This document shows, piece after piece, positions 7,374 through 16,130 of a DNA stretch of 34,005 nt. Source of the DNA: Bacillota bacterium (lineage in GTDB: Bacteria; Bacillota; Sulfobacillia; JAJZYS01; JAJZLH01); the NCBI GenBank assembly GCA_021803575.1, contig JAJZLH010000060.1:1-34005 (forward strand). Reading direction: 5' to 3'. Below the pieces are notes generated by a model that searched no databases, was not told the origin of the DNA, and saw nothing but the letters and a program-made list of their open reading frames with translations. The position numbers were made by a program, and so were the translations under genes. Numbering within the stretch: the first letter of the stretch is position 1; the number at the start of each line of letters is the position of its first letter.

Positions 7374-7776
7374 CGCGGGGTACCTCTGTTCTCATCACTC
7401 AACTCTTCCGCCAGTGCCAGCCAGGCGCTTCCAGGATAGGAAGCCGCCAGTCCGGCCGGCGAGAGTGCCCATGGAAGGAGGCCGGGCCGCTTCTGCCCGG
7501 AACATCCATCGCAACCAAGGGACAGGAGCCGCGGATGTCAACACCGGTTCAAACGTGGCTCACTGGCGCCGTTTGGGAATTGACCCACCCTGGAGCTGGG
7601 TCCGGGAGGAGAGCGGGCGGCGCGACGAGGTGCAGGCCATCGACTGGGGTGGCTGCATATCGGCTGCTCCGTGACAAGGGTGCGGCGGGGGAGAAAGGCA
7701 CCGACCACATCCGACGATGGAGCGCTGCGATGGACGGATGAGCCGTAAGCCTCCTGGGGAGGCAACGTGCCGGAAC
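7374..7776. other. 403-bp stretch without a convincing gene
   Basis: Holds no recognisable protein, tRNA or insertion sequence. A plus-strand frame at 7535-7741 starts with ATG behind AGGAG but encodes a featureless 68-residue sequence. A 6-bp hairpin, GCCTCC-TGG-GGAGGC (7749-7763), sits 13 bp beyond the methyltransferase stop on the minus strand; with no T-run it is at best a weak transcription end signal. Confidence 0.4.
7749..7763 (-). terminator. Hairpin after the methyltransferase gene, weak terminator
   Basis: Perfect 6-bp GC-rich stem with a 3-nt loop just past the stop codon of the split methyltransferase. Position suits an intrinsic terminator, but only TTACGG follows on the minus strand. 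Confidence 0.3.
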
Positions 7777-8582
7777 TTACCATTCCCTGCGCTTGGCGAC
7801 GATGATGAAGTACATCGGTTGCAGACCTGACCGTTCGGAGTACGAGGGTGGCAGAGGTGTCGGCAGAACCTCCCGGGGTGGCGAGGTGAGCCGCCACAGA
7901 AGGCCCCAGGCGTATCGAGCCGCCTGGCCTAGATGCACTCCTTGCAAGCCGTGATACGCGGCACGAGCCAGGCGCATGCCGCCGGTCATCCATACCTGAA
8001 CGTATGTCTCGGCTATCAGAAAATTGGGGCCCAACAGATCCACCAATTCACTCAGTGCGTACTCTCGAACATGAAACCGGTTATGTGTATTGATCTCCGC
8101 CGGGGCGCCAATCCCTGCGATCAGGCGATTGGGCGTGGACACGATGTACAGACCGCCTGGGGCCAGGAGCCGGGCGGCCTCGTCCACCGCACTACGGGCA
8201 TCTGCCAGGTGCTCGATGGTCTCGAAGGACACCACCACGTCTGCGCTCGCCGTCGGGGCTCTGATGCTGGACACGTCTCACAGAGAAACTCAACGGTTGG
8301 ATCGCGGTATTTTACCCTGGCCGCTGCGACCGTCTCCTCATCTCGGTCGACGCCGAGCACATGGGCTGCTCCCGCCCGGGCGAGTCTTGCGCAGCCGTAG
8401 CCGTCGCCACAGGCAGCATCGATCACTCGTCTGCTCTTCACAAACTGGGCAGCGAAGGCATACCGCCCGAAATGAGTCGGTGCCATATCAGGCGGGGACT
8501 TCTCGGGCACAAATCGTTCACCGCTGATCCGCACGCGCGCCTTGCCGGTGAAGGAGTGCGTTGGATCTGAAGGTCTCACCAT
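7777..8582 (-). pseudogene. SAM-dependent methyltransferase, frameshifted
   Basis: The first frame (ATG 8582, GAGAGGGGG upstream) gives GERFVPE, HFGRYAFA and the SAM-binding motif VIDAACGDGYG (about residues 53-63), running to EFLCE at residue 102. The second frame resumes with VSSIRAPTASADVVVSFETIEHL, APGGLYIVSTPN and ends at 7777. The junction is at about 8279: inserting one G into TGTGAGAC restores LCGDVSS, the expected motif, and a protein of about 268 residues. GERFVPE...RY class I methyltransferases often sit in surface-glycan clusters, but no such genes are here. Either a real single-base deletion or a sequencing error. Confidence 0.75.
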
Positions 8583-8693
8583 GCCCCCGCCCCCTCTCGC
8601 GGTTGCTCTGTCCGGGCTCCGCCCCCGCCTCGCCCCTGCCGATCAGCGCGATGGTCTACACCCCGGTCTTGACCCGCAGCGAGCGAGGGTCTG

Positions 8694-9695
8694 TCAGGTG
8701 ACCGTATGCGGCTGATCGCTGAGGAGGGGCGCCACCGTAGCGACCGTTGTGGCACCGTCCAGAGCCACAATCCTGCTCGCCTCCTCGAACCAGCGAGCCG
8801 GTGCGGCGTGCCCCCAGAAGGTCTGGCGGCGCGGGTCGTCGAGCCGCCAGCGGATCGGCTCAAAATCCGGGTCGGCTGTCAGGTAGTCGCCGGTATAGAG
8901 CTCGATGCGGTGGCCGTCCGGGTCGCGCAGGTAGAGGAAGAAGGCGTTCGAGATGCCGTGCCGGCCAGGTCCCCGCTCCAACGCCGCCACCTCGCCCCTC
9001 GCCGCCAGGATGTCGCAGGCGCGCAGCACGGCCTGCTGGTCCGGCACCCAGAAGCCAAGGTGGTGTACCCGGGGGCCCGCCCCGTTCATCAGCGCCACGT
9101 CGTGGACGCTGGGTTTGCGGTAGAGCCAGGACGCCCACACCTGGGGCGGGTCGGCCGCCGTCTCGGTGTACTCCGAGCAACGGAAGCCCAGCTGCGCCGT
9201 GTAGTAGTGGTGGGCGGCCGCCACATCGGGCACGAACAGGTTGAGGTGATCGATGCGCATCGGCGCCGCACCCCGATAGAGGTCGAAGCGCTGCAGCTGC
9301 CTCTCGGCCGGCTCCATCGCCCAGAACAGCTCCACCGTGAAGCCGAAGGGATCCCGAAAGCGGAGCGCCGGCCCCTGCCCCGGCTCCTCGCCGGCGGACA
9401 GCAGCCGATGCGGCCAGGCCTGCTCACGGCAGAAGGCCCGGGCCCGGTCCAGATCCTCCGCCTGCCGCACCCGGAAGGCGACATGGTCGACAGCCGGCGC
9501 ATCGCCCTGGCATAGGGCCAGGGAGTGGTGGAAGCGTTCCTCCAGGCCGCGCAGGTAGGCGCCAGCCGCCGTCCGCTCGGTGAGGAGAAAGCCCAGGGCA
9601 TCGCAGTAGAAGGCCAGGGCGCGGTCGATGTCGCGCACCACCAGCTCGGCGTGCGCGAAGCGCACGATATCCGCTGGGAACCGCCTTTCAGGCAC
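8694..9695 (-). CDS. hpaD: 3,4-dihydroxyphenylacetate 2,3-dioxygenase
   Basis: Extradiol ring cleavage of homoprotocatechuate to 5-carboxymethyl-2-hydroxymuconate semialdehyde. GTG at 9695 has a perfect GGAGGT 6 nt upstream; an in-frame TTG at 9716 is less likely. 333 residues with two vicinal-oxygen-chelate modules: AHAELVVRDIDRALAFY near the N-terminus and MRIDHLNLFVPDV from about residue 146. Metal ligands are His150, His211 or His212 (VHHLGF) and Glu265 (HRIELYTGDY), matching the type I extradiol arrangement of known HpaD enzymes. Last gene of the hpa operon, 13 bp after hpaC. Confidence 0.92.
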   Translation of the reverse strand: MPERRFPADIVRFAHAELVVRDIDRALAFYCDALGFLLTERTAAGAYLRGLEERFHHSLALCQGDAPAVDHVAFRVRQAEDLDRARAFCREQAWPHRLLSAGEEPGQGPALRFRDPFGFTVELFWAMEPAERQLQRFDLYRGAAPMRIDHLNLFVPDVAAAHHYYTAQLGFRCSEYTETAADPPQVWASWLYRKPSVHDVALMNGAGPRVHHLGFWVPDQQAVLRACDILAARGEVAALERGPGRHGISNAFFLYLRDPDGHRIELYTGDYLTADPDFEPIRWRLDDPRRQTFWGHAAPARWFEEASRIVALDGATTVATVAPLLSDQPHTVT

Positions 9696-9708
9696 CGTGC
9701 CACCTCCG

Positions 9709-10239
9709 TTAGTCAAAGAAGATCTGTTCTCCCTCGAGGGCGGGCGCCGGCCCGGCGTCGCCAGCGGGCAGCCGCCAGTAGGCGCCGCGCCAGAAGACGA
9801 GCGGCCGTTCGCCGGGAGGCGGCGGCGGCGTGAGGGCGACGACCCGGCCGATCACCAGCTGGTGGTCGCCGGCCGGCACCATCGTCTCCACCTCACAGCC
9901 GATGGTGGCCAGCGAGCCGACCAGTCTGGGACCGCCTGCAAATGGCTCGAAGTGCACCTCCGGCGGACTCTTGGCCCGGCCGGCGAAGTGGCGGGAGAGG
10001 TTCTCCTGCTCCCGGCTCAAGAGGTTCACGGCGTAGGCGCCAGACCTGGCGACGGCGGCCAGGGTGTGCGCATCCCTGGCAAAGGCCACCAGCACCAAGA
10101 GGGGGTCCAGCGACAGCGAGGTGAAGGCGTTGGCGGTCATGCCCAGCACCTGGCGGTTGTCCTGAACGGTGATGACGCAGACGCCGGTGGCGAACAGGCC
10201 GACCTGACGCCGAAAGGCCTCGGCCGTGAGCTCAGCCAC
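9709..10239 (-). CDS. hpaC: Flavin reductase of 4-HPA 3-monooxygenase
   Basis: Supplies reduced flavin to the HpaB oxygenase using NAD(P)H. From GTG 10239 it has 176 residues, typical for HpaC-like reductases of the flavin reductase-like family: FRRQVGLFATGVCVIT near the start, LGMTANAFTSLSLDPLLVLVA (flavin-binding region) and AYAVNLLSREQENLSRHFAG. The frame is open to 10308, but that part overlaps hpaB deeply and is not conserved in type. The chosen start overlaps the hpaB stop by 8 nt, so the two components are probably made in coupled fashion. Confidence 0.9.
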   Translation of the reverse strand: MAELTAEAFRRQVGLFATGVCVITVQDNRQVLGMTANAFTSLSLDPLLVLVAFARDAHTLAAVARSGAYAVNLLSREQENLSRHFAGRAKSPPEVHFEPFAGGPRLVGSLATIGCEVETMVPAGDHQLVIGRVVALTPPPPPGERPLVFWRGAYWRLPAGDAGPAPALEGEQIFFD

Positions 10240-11707
10240 GGCTGGGCGGTTCCATGGCCGCACTGTCCACCATGCGGCGGGCCAGGTCGATGTAGCGCTG
10301 TCGGTCATACCCCTGAAACAGGGCGCCAGCCATGCGCACCGGGTCGCCGAAGAAGAAGCGCTCGTAGAGGACCTGCCGGCTGCCGAAGGCGCTGCTGGAG
10401 AGGTCCCAGGCCAGGTGGAAGATGCCCAGCCGCTCCCTGGCGTCGACGCGGGCTGCCGCCAGGTAGCGCTCCACCAGGGGGCCGATCGGGCTGGCCAGGT
10501 CGGCGGACCCTGGCAGTGCCATCAGCCCGGAGGCGCCCAGCTGCTGGATGATCTCGATCAGGCGCGGGTAGACCTTGGGGAAGACGTTTCTGGCGGCGTT
10601 GAGCGGCGCCCAGGCCGGCCTGAGCAGGCCAAACTCGTCAAGGGCGGCGTCGGCCTCGGCGCTGCGCAAAAAGGCACGCATGGTCTCCAGGGCCACGATC
10701 GCCTCGGCCGCCTTCTCCTGGACGTGCTGGAAGACTTCGATGCCGATGGCGTCGATCACGGAGAGGATCACGCCCAGCACGAACTCTGCCTTGGCCACGT
10801 TCTTGACCACCACCTGGTGGGTCATGTGCACCACCGCGCCGGTGGCGGCGAACACCTCGTTGCACCGCTTCAGGTCCTCCAGGAGGAAGACCCGCTGCCA
10901 CGGCACCAGCACATCGTCGAACACGACCAGGGCGTCCATCTCCTCGAACCGGGAGCCGAGTGGATGGTCGAAGTGGGTGCGGCCGTAATCGAAGCTCTCC
11001 CGGCAGATGTACTTGAGGCCCTCACTGTGGGAGGGGATGGCGAAGGCGAAGGCGTAGGGGCGGTCCTCCTCCTGCCCCTTCAGCACCGTCGAGGGGAAGA
11101 CCATGATCTCGTCCGACACCGGGCCTAAGGTGGCGAGCATGCGCGCCCCCCGAATCACCACACCCTGGTCGGTCTCCTTGACGATGCGGGCGGCCAGGAA
11201 GGGGTCCTTCTGCTGGGATGCCCCCACCGCCCGATTGGCCTGCGGGTTGATCAGGGTGTGGGTCAGGCACAGGTCCTTCTCCCGCACTTCCTCGTAGTAG
11301 GCCTGGATGTTCCGGCCGAAACCGGGACGGGCGTCCTCAAAGTAGGCCTGGGCAGCGGCGAAGGCCATCAGGGAGGCGTTCAGGTAGTCGGGGGTCCGTC
11401 CCAGCATGCCCCCCGAGTAGCGGGCCCAGGCGAGCATCATCTCACGCCGCCTGACCAGGTCCTCCTCGGCTCTGGGCTGCAGGAAGCTCAGGCCCACCGG
11501 CTGGCCGCTCTTCGGTGAGGTGTAGGTCATGGTGTCGATCAGCTCCGGCTGGTGCTGCATGTCGTAGAGGTGGGCAAGGGTGTCGACCAGATTGGCGAAC
11601 GCCGGGTGGTGGCTCAGGCCAGTCTGGATGTGCTGCCCTTGAATCCATACGTCGCGGGGCGTTTCGTCAAGCCGTCTCCTGAAATCTGCACCGTGACAGG
11701 CTGGCAT
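10232..11707 (-). CDS. hpaB: 4-hydroxyphenylacetate 3-monooxygenase, oxygenase component
   Basis: Hydroxylates 4-hydroxyphenylacetate to 3,4-dihydroxyphenylacetate with reduced FAD and oxygen. 491 residues. GRTPDYLN (103-110) is the family signature and holds the Arg and Tyr that line the substrate site in known enzymes; the catalytic His lies in DLCLTHTLINPQ (145-156). The acyl-CoA dehydrogenase-like helical C-terminal half is complete. ATG 11707 follows GGAGGT by 9 nt. It starts 15 bp after the hpaE stop and overlaps hpaC. Related enzymes use other phenols, so the exact substrate is inferred from the hpaDEG neighbours. Confidence 0.93.
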   Translation of the reverse strand: MPACHGADFRRRLDETPRDVWIQGQHIQTGLSHHPAFANLVDTLAHLYDMQHQPELIDTMTYTSPKSGQPVGLSFLQPRAEEDLVRRREMMLAWARYSGGMLGRTPDYLNASLMAFAAAQAYFEDARPGFGRNIQAYYEEVREKDLCLTHTLINPQANRAVGASQQKDPFLAARIVKETDQGVVIRGARMLATLGPVSDEIMVFPSTVLKGQEEDRPYAFAFAIPSHSEGLKYICRESFDYGRTHFDHPLGSRFEEMDALVVFDDVLVPWQRVFLLEDLKRCNEVFAATGAVVHMTHQVVVKNVAKAEFVLGVILSVIDAIGIEVFQHVQEKAAEAIVALETMRAFLRSAEADAALDEFGLLRPAWAPLNAARNVFPKVYPRLIEIIQQLGASGLMALPGSADLASPIGPLVERYLAAARVDARERLGIFHLAWDLSSSAFGSRQVLYERFFFGDPVRMAGALFQGYDRQRYIDLARRMVDSAAMEPPSRG

Positions 11708-11722
11708 CGTGGTCAGACCTCC

Positions 11723-13195
11723 TCAGCGTGGTGTCGCGCCAAACTTGGGAATGGGGTGGGGTCCCAGCGCCACCTGAACGGTGGTGGTCTCGGTGTAGAA
11801 GTCGAAGCTGTAGTCCCCGCCCTCTCGCCCGATGCCGCTTTCCTTGGCGCCGCCGAACGGCGTCCTCAGGTCGCGCACGTTTTGCGAGTTGACCCACACC
11901 ATGCCGGCCAGGAGCCCAGCCGCCAGGCGGTGGGCTCTGGTCAGCTGCTCGGTCCAGAGGTAGGCGGCCAGGCCGTAGCGCACGCCGTTGGCCAGCTCCA
12001 GGGCCTCCTCCTCGCCGTGGAACGGCATCGCCACCAGCACCGGCCCAAATACCTCCTCCTGCACCACCCGCATGGCGGGCTGGACGTCCGTGATCAGCGC
12101 CGGCAAAAGGTAGTTCCCGCCCGCCACACCCGCTGGGCGGCCCCCGCCCACCAGCACAGTGGCCCCCTCCTCCCGGGCGCCTTGCAGGTAGCCGAGCACA
12201 CGCTCCAGGTGGTCCGGGTGAATCAGTGGCCCCACCTCAGTGGCAGGGTCGGTCGGATCACCGACCCGGATGGCGGCCACCCGCTGGGCCAGCCGCTCGA
12301 TGAAGGCGGGGTAGATGCTGTCCTCCACCAGGAGCCGGGAGCCGGCGGTGCACCGCTCGCCGTTCAGGGAGTAGACGCCAAACACCACGGCATCCAGGGC
12401 CCGCTCCAGATCGGCGTCGGCAAAGACCACCACCGGTGACTTGCCGCCCAGTTCCATCGACACCCGCTTCAGGTGCTCGGCGCCGGAGCGGATGATCGTC
12501 TTGCCGGTGGTGGTCTCGCCGGTGAAGGAGATGAGCGGCACGTCGGGATGCGCCACCAGCGGAGCACCCGCCGTCTCTCCCAGGCCGTGCACAATGTTGA
12601 ACACCCCGTCCGGGACGCCGGCCTCGGCGATCACCTCGCCCAAGAGGACCGCGGACAGGGGCGACCACTCGGCCGGCTTGAGCACGCAGGTGTTGCCGCT
12701 GGCCAGACAGGGCGCCACCTTCCAACTCTCCAGCATCAAGGGCGTGTTCCAGGGCGTGATCAGCCCAGCCACGCCGACCGGGCGGCGCAGGGTGTAGTTC
12801 AGGAAGCGGCCGGGCTGGGGGTAGGTCTCACCGCTGAGGCGGGTCGCCATCTCGGCGAAGAAGCTGAAGTTGCTGGCGGCGCGCACCGCCTGGCCCCTGG
12901 CCTGGGTCACCGGCAGGCCGGTGTCCGAAACCTCGACGTCCACGAAGTCGCCCTGGCGGCGGATGAGCCCCTCCGCCACCCGGCCGAGGGCGGCTGCCCG
13001 TCCTTCGGCGTCGGTCGCCCAGCTCGACTCCCGAAACGCCTTTTCTGCCGCCTTCACGGCGCGGTCCACGTCCTCGGCTCCTCCGTCTGCCACTTCGGCC
13101 AGGTGGGCGCCGGTGGCCGGGTTGGTGGTCTCGAAGGTACGGCCGTCTGCCCCGTCCACCCAGCGGCCGCCGATCAGGTGCTGCCAGCGCCTCAT
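11723..13195 (-). CDS. hpaE: 5-carboxymethyl-2-hydroxymuconate semialdehyde dehydrogenase
   Basis: NAD-dependent oxidation of the ring-cleavage semialdehyde made by HpaD. 490 residues, aldehyde dehydrogenase fold with all key residues: Asn150 (TPWN), Lys173 (KPAE), Glu248 (MELGGKSP) and catalytic Cys282 (GERCTAGSR). The C-terminal FGGAKESGIGREGG is typical of the semialdehyde and betaine-aldehyde branch. ATG 13195 overlaps the hpaG stop as ATGA. The specific substrate is assigned from its place between hpaG and hpaB; sequence alone says only aldehyde dehydrogenase. Confidence 0.9.
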   Translation of the reverse strand: MRRWQHLIGGRWVDGADGRTFETTNPATGAHLAEVADGGAEDVDRAVKAAEKAFRESSWATDAEGRAAALGRVAEGLIRRQGDFVDVEVSDTGLPVTQARGQAVRAASNFSFFAEMATRLSGETYPQPGRFLNYTLRRPVGVAGLITPWNTPLMLESWKVAPCLASGNTCVLKPAEWSPLSAVLLGEVIAEAGVPDGVFNIVHGLGETAGAPLVAHPDVPLISFTGETTTGKTIIRSGAEHLKRVSMELGGKSPVVVFADADLERALDAVVFGVYSLNGERCTAGSRLLVEDSIYPAFIERLAQRVAAIRVGDPTDPATEVGPLIHPDHLERVLGYLQGAREEGATVLVGGGRPAGVAGGNYLLPALITDVQPAMRVVQEEVFGPVLVAMPFHGEEEALELANGVRYGLAAYLWTEQLTRAHRLAAGLLAGMVWVNSQNVRDLRTPFGGAKESGIGREGGDYSFDFYTETTTVQVALGPHPIPKFGATPR

Positions 13196-13956
13196 CGCCG
13201 CTCGCCGCCCGGCGCCAGACGAACCGGGTTCTCCAGGACACCGACTCCCTCCACCTCGCAGCGGATGACGTCCCCCACCGCCACCGGCGAGATCCCCTTC
13301 GGGGTGCCGGTCAGAATCACGTCGCCCCGCTCCAGGGTCATGAAGGCGGTGATGAAGGCGATCAGCTCCGGCACGCTGTAGACCAGATGGCGGGTGTTGC
13401 CCTCCTGGCGGAGTTCGCCGTTGACCCGGGTGGTGATCTCCAGCTGGCCGGGATCGGCCACGTCGTCGCGGTCGACCAGGTATGGCCCCAGCGGGCAGAA
13501 GGTGTCCCAGCCCTTGGCCCTCACCGGCGGCCGGAACGTGTTCTTGATGTAGTCACGGACGGTCACATCATTCGCCACCGTGTAGCCGGCCACCACGTCC
13601 AGCGCCCGCTCGGCGCTGACAGCCCTGGCCGTCTGGCCGATCACCACCGCCAGCTCCGCCTCGTAGTGCACGAACTGGGCCCGCTCGGGGTAGTGGATCG
13701 GGGCCAGGTGGCCGATCAGTGTCGACACCGGCTTCAGGAAGAGGGTGGGCTCTTCGGGCTTGTCCAGATCCAGCTCCTGGGCGTGGTCGGCAAAATTGAG
13801 AGCCAGTCCGACCACCGAGCGCGGCCGGACCGGCGGCAGGAACACGACCTGATCGAGAGCAAAGCGCTCGCCGCCGCCATCCACCAGTTCGCCGCTCTTC
13901 TCGTCCAGCAGGCCGCGGCAAAGTCGGCCACCAGCCGCGAAGCGGGCCCGCTTCAT
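13192..13956 (-). CDS. hpaG: Fumarylacetoacetate hydrolase-family HpaG
   Basis: Expected to decarboxylate 5-oxopent-3-ene-1,2,5-tricarboxylate and/or isomerise 2-hydroxyhepta-2,4-diene-1,7-dioate. From ATG 13956 (overlapping the upstream dapA-like stop as ATGA) it has 254 residues and one catalytic FAH domain; E. coli HpaG is about 430 residues with two. Metal ligands are Glu99 and Glu101 (YEAELAVVIG) and Asp130 (ANDVTVRDY); KGWDTFCPLGP (148-158) is conserved. A longer in-frame opening to 14097 lies inside the preceding gene and is rejected. No second hpaG is in the window. Confidence 0.9.
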   Translation of the reverse strand: MKRARFAAGGRLCRGLLDEKSGELVDGGGERFALDQVVFLPPVRPRSVVGLALNFADHAQELDLDKPEEPTLFLKPVSTLIGHLAPIHYPERAQFVHYEAELAVVIGQTARAVSAERALDVVAGYTVANDVTVRDYIKNTFRPPVRAKGWDTFCPLGPYLVDRDDVADPGQLEITTRVNGELRQEGNTRHLVYSVPELIAFITAFMTLERGDVILTGTPKGISPVAVGDVIRCEVEGVGVLENPVRLAPGGERR

Positions 13957-14882
13957 GCCTGGGCCGCCGCCTGGGCAGGGGCGTGAATCGCCCAGTCCCG
14001 AAGCGCCGCCGCCAGTCTGGTCTGAACCGCCGGCTGGGGCGGCACCAGCGGCAGCCTGAGGGCGGGGTGGATCTTGCCCATCCAGCCCAGCACGCACTTC
14101 ACCGGGCTGGGGTTGGTCTCCAGGAACAGGGCCTCGTTCAGCGGCAAGAGGCGGTAGTGCAGGTCCCGCGCCTCCTCCCAGCGCCCGGCCTGGGTCAGGT
14201 TGTAGAGCTGGGCGACCTCATGGGGCAAGACGTTGGCTGTGGCCGACACGTGGCCAGCACCGCCCAGCGCCAGCATCGGGAAGCACAGCGCCTCAATCCC
14301 GGAGAAGACCAGGAAATCCCGCCCCAGGGTGAGCAGGATGTCGCTCACCTGCTGCAGGTCGGTGTACGCCTCTTTGACGCCCACCACGTTGGGGCAGGCC
14401 GCACGGATACGGGAGAGGGTCTCCGGCAGGAGATTGACCGCACTGCGGCCCGGAATGTTGTAGACCACCACCGGCAGGCTGGTGCTGTCGGCGACTGCGG
14501 TGAAGTAGGCGAGAAGCCCCTCTTGGCTCGGCCGGTTGTAGTAGGGCACGATCACCAGGGCGGCGTCGGCACCGGCCCGCTCGGCGACCCGGGTCAGGTG
14601 GAGCGTCTCCTTCAGGTTGTTGGTGCCGGTGCCGGCCAAGACAGGCGCCCGTCCGGCAGTGGCTTCCACCGCCAGCCGGATCATGGTCTCCCGCTCGCCC
14701 AGCGACAGGGCGCTCGGCTCGCCAGTGGTGCCGGTGACAGAGATGCCGTGGCTGCCAGAGGCCAGCTGCCAGTCGATCAGCCGGCGCAATGCCACCTGGT
14801 CGATCTCGTCCTCCTCGGTGAAGGGCGTGACCAAGGGCACGATCGAACCGCGGAGCCGGCTCACGTCCGGTGCGTTAGCCAT
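13953..14882 (-). CDS. DapA-family class I aldolase in the hpa operon
   Basis: 309 residues, dihydrodipicolinate synthase/N-acetylneuraminate lyase family, pyruvate-binding TIM barrel. Schiff-base Lys170 (GVKEA), Tyr141 (VVYNIPGR), Thr52-Thr53 (TGTTGE), Tyr114-Tyr115 (VPYYNRPSQEG) and Arg146 all match DapA residues. So it could be a true DHDPS (dapA). However it overlaps hpaG and no other lysine gene is here. HpaI normally splits the pathway intermediate to pyruvate and succinic semialdehyde; succinic semialdehyde is aspartate semialdehyde without the amino group, so a DapA-type enzyme is a plausible replacement. ATG 14882 with GGGAGGT 4 nt upstream. Confidence 0.9.
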   Translation of the reverse strand: MANAPDVSRLRGSIVPLVTPFTEEDEIDQVALRRLIDWQLASGSHGISVTGTTGEPSALSLGERETMIRLAVEATAGRAPVLAGTGTNNLKETLHLTRVAERAGADAALVIVPYYNRPSQEGLLAYFTAVADSTSLPVVVYNIPGRSAVNLLPETLSRIRAACPNVVGVKEAYTDLQQVSDILLTLGRDFLVFSGIEALCFPMLALGGAGHVSATANVLPHEVAQLYNLTQAGRWEEARDLHYRLLPLNEALFLETNPSPVKCVLGWMGKIHPALRLPLVPPQPAVQTRLAAALRDWAIHAPAQAAAQA

Positions 14883-14910
14883 GCCAACCTCCCATCCAGC
14901 GTCCTGCCTC

Positions 14911-16059
14911 TTAGCGGACTGCCAACAGGTCGGCCAGGGCCGCCATGGCGCGGGCGATCTCCTCGTCGCTGGCCGCTAAAGACAGGCGCAGCTCACCCTG
15001 GGCGGAGGTGCCGAAGGCGCTGCCCGGCACGGTGACAACGCCAAACTCCTCGATCAGCCGGCGGTGCACCTCTGTGGCCGGGCCAGCCTTTGAGACGTCG
15101 ACCATCAGGTAGAAGGCGCCGCCCGGTGTGTAGCGGTAGACTCCCCACTCCTTGAGGTGGTGAAGGGCCAGATCGCGCCGCCGCCGGTAGGTGGCGACGA
15201 CGGAGTGGATCTCGGCCTCGGGAACCTTGAGCGCCGCCTTGGCCGCCTCCTGGGCGACCATCGAGGTGGAGCTGTACACCATCTCGGCCACCCGCTTGGT
15301 GGCGTCCACCCGCTGCTCCGGCGTCACCAGGTAGCCCAGGCGCCAGCCGGTCATGGCGTATGTTTTGGAGAAGCTGTAGACGGCCAGTGTGCGCTCCGGG
15401 TAGAGGGCACGCATCGCCACCGGGGTCTCCCCGTAGGTGATCTGGTCGTAGACCTCGTCCGAGATCACCCACAGCCCGTGCCGCCTCGCCACCTGGGCGA
15501 TGCCCTCGGCCAGCGGCCCCGGGAAGACTGATCCGGTGGGGTTGGAGGGGCTGTTCACCACCACGGCTCTGGTCCGGTCCGTGATCGGCCAGCTGTCCGG
15601 GTCGGGCAGGTAGCCGTCGGCGGCGGGCAAGGGATAGAAGAGCGGCACGCCGCCCAGGGACAGCACCTGGCTCACCACGTTTGGCCACCCTGGGTCCGGC
15701 AGCAGCACCTCGTCCCCTGTCTCGAGCAGGGTGCTAAGCGCCAGATAGAGGGCGCCGATGCCGCCGTGCGTCACAAACACCTGCTCGGCGCTGGCACTGA
15801 CCCGATTGACCCGCCCGAGTTTCTCGGCCAGGGCCTGGCGCAGGTCCTTGGGCCCCTCCGTCGGCGTGTAGACCATCCGCCGCTCGAGCACGGCCTGGGC
15901 CGCTGCCTGGCGCACCGCCAGGGGCGCCATCACGCTCGGCTCGCCGAACTCCAGATGGGCTAGCCCCTCTCGGCCCACTGCCAGAGAGGCGGCCGCCCGA
16001 ATCCCGGACCGGGGCAAAGACGCCGCCATGCGAGAGATCTCACGGTCGGTGGTGGCCAC
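14911..16059 (-). CDS. Class I/II PLP-dependent aminotransferase
   Basis: 382 residues, aspartate aminotransferase fold (subgroup I-gamma style). PLP residues: Lys232 in YSFSKTYAMTGWRLGY, Asn173 (PSNPTG), Asp201 and Tyr204 (ISDEVYDQ), Arg240; a C-terminal Arg in ELRLSLA is suited to bind a substrate carboxylate. GTG 16059 has AAGGAGG 7 nt upstream. Substrate is not determinable. Its position as the first gene of the hpa block suggests an aromatic amino acid (tyrosine to 4-hydroxyphenylpyruvate) but an aspartate or alanine enzyme is equally possible. Confidence 0.92.
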   Translation of the reverse strand: MATTDREISRMAASLPRSGIRAAASLAVGREGLAHLEFGEPSVMAPLAVRQAAAQAVLERRMVYTPTEGPKDLRQALAEKLGRVNRVSASAEQVFVTHGGIGALYLALSTLLETGDEVLLPDPGWPNVVSQVLSLGGVPLFYPLPAADGYLPDPDSWPITDRTRAVVVNSPSNPTGSVFPGPLAEGIAQVARRHGLWVISDEVYDQITYGETPVAMRALYPERTLAVYSFSKTYAMTGWRLGYLVTPEQRVDATKRVAEMVYSSTSMVAQEAAKAALKVPEAEIHSVVATYRRRRDLALHHLKEWGVYRYTPGGAFYLMVDVSKAGPATEVHRRLIEEFGVVTVPGSAFGTSAQGELRLSLAASDEEIARAMAALADLLAVR

Positions 16060-16130
16060 GACTGATCCTCCTTATGATGGGGGCCAGACGGCCCTCCCTT
16101 GGGCCTTCTCCACCTCCCTCGGAGCCTCCT

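Noticed and set aside
7535-7560. GGTTCAAAC resembling a tRNA T-loop
   Set aside because: The flanking bases do not form a T-arm, and no D-arm, anticodon arm or acceptor stem can be assembled.
7535-7741. 68-codon plus-strand ORF with AGGAG 6 nt before ATG
   Set aside because: The ribosome binding site is decent, but the protein has no domain, membrane segment or composition typical of its neighbours; too weak to list as a gene.
8583-8693. GACCC / GGGTC stem after hpaD as an operon terminator
   Set aside because: Five-base stem with an 11-nt loop and no T-run on the minus strand.
13957-14097. N-terminal extension of hpaG
   Set aside because: Lies inside the dapA-like gene; the ATG at 13956 overlaps that gene's stop and starts the conserved FAH sequence.
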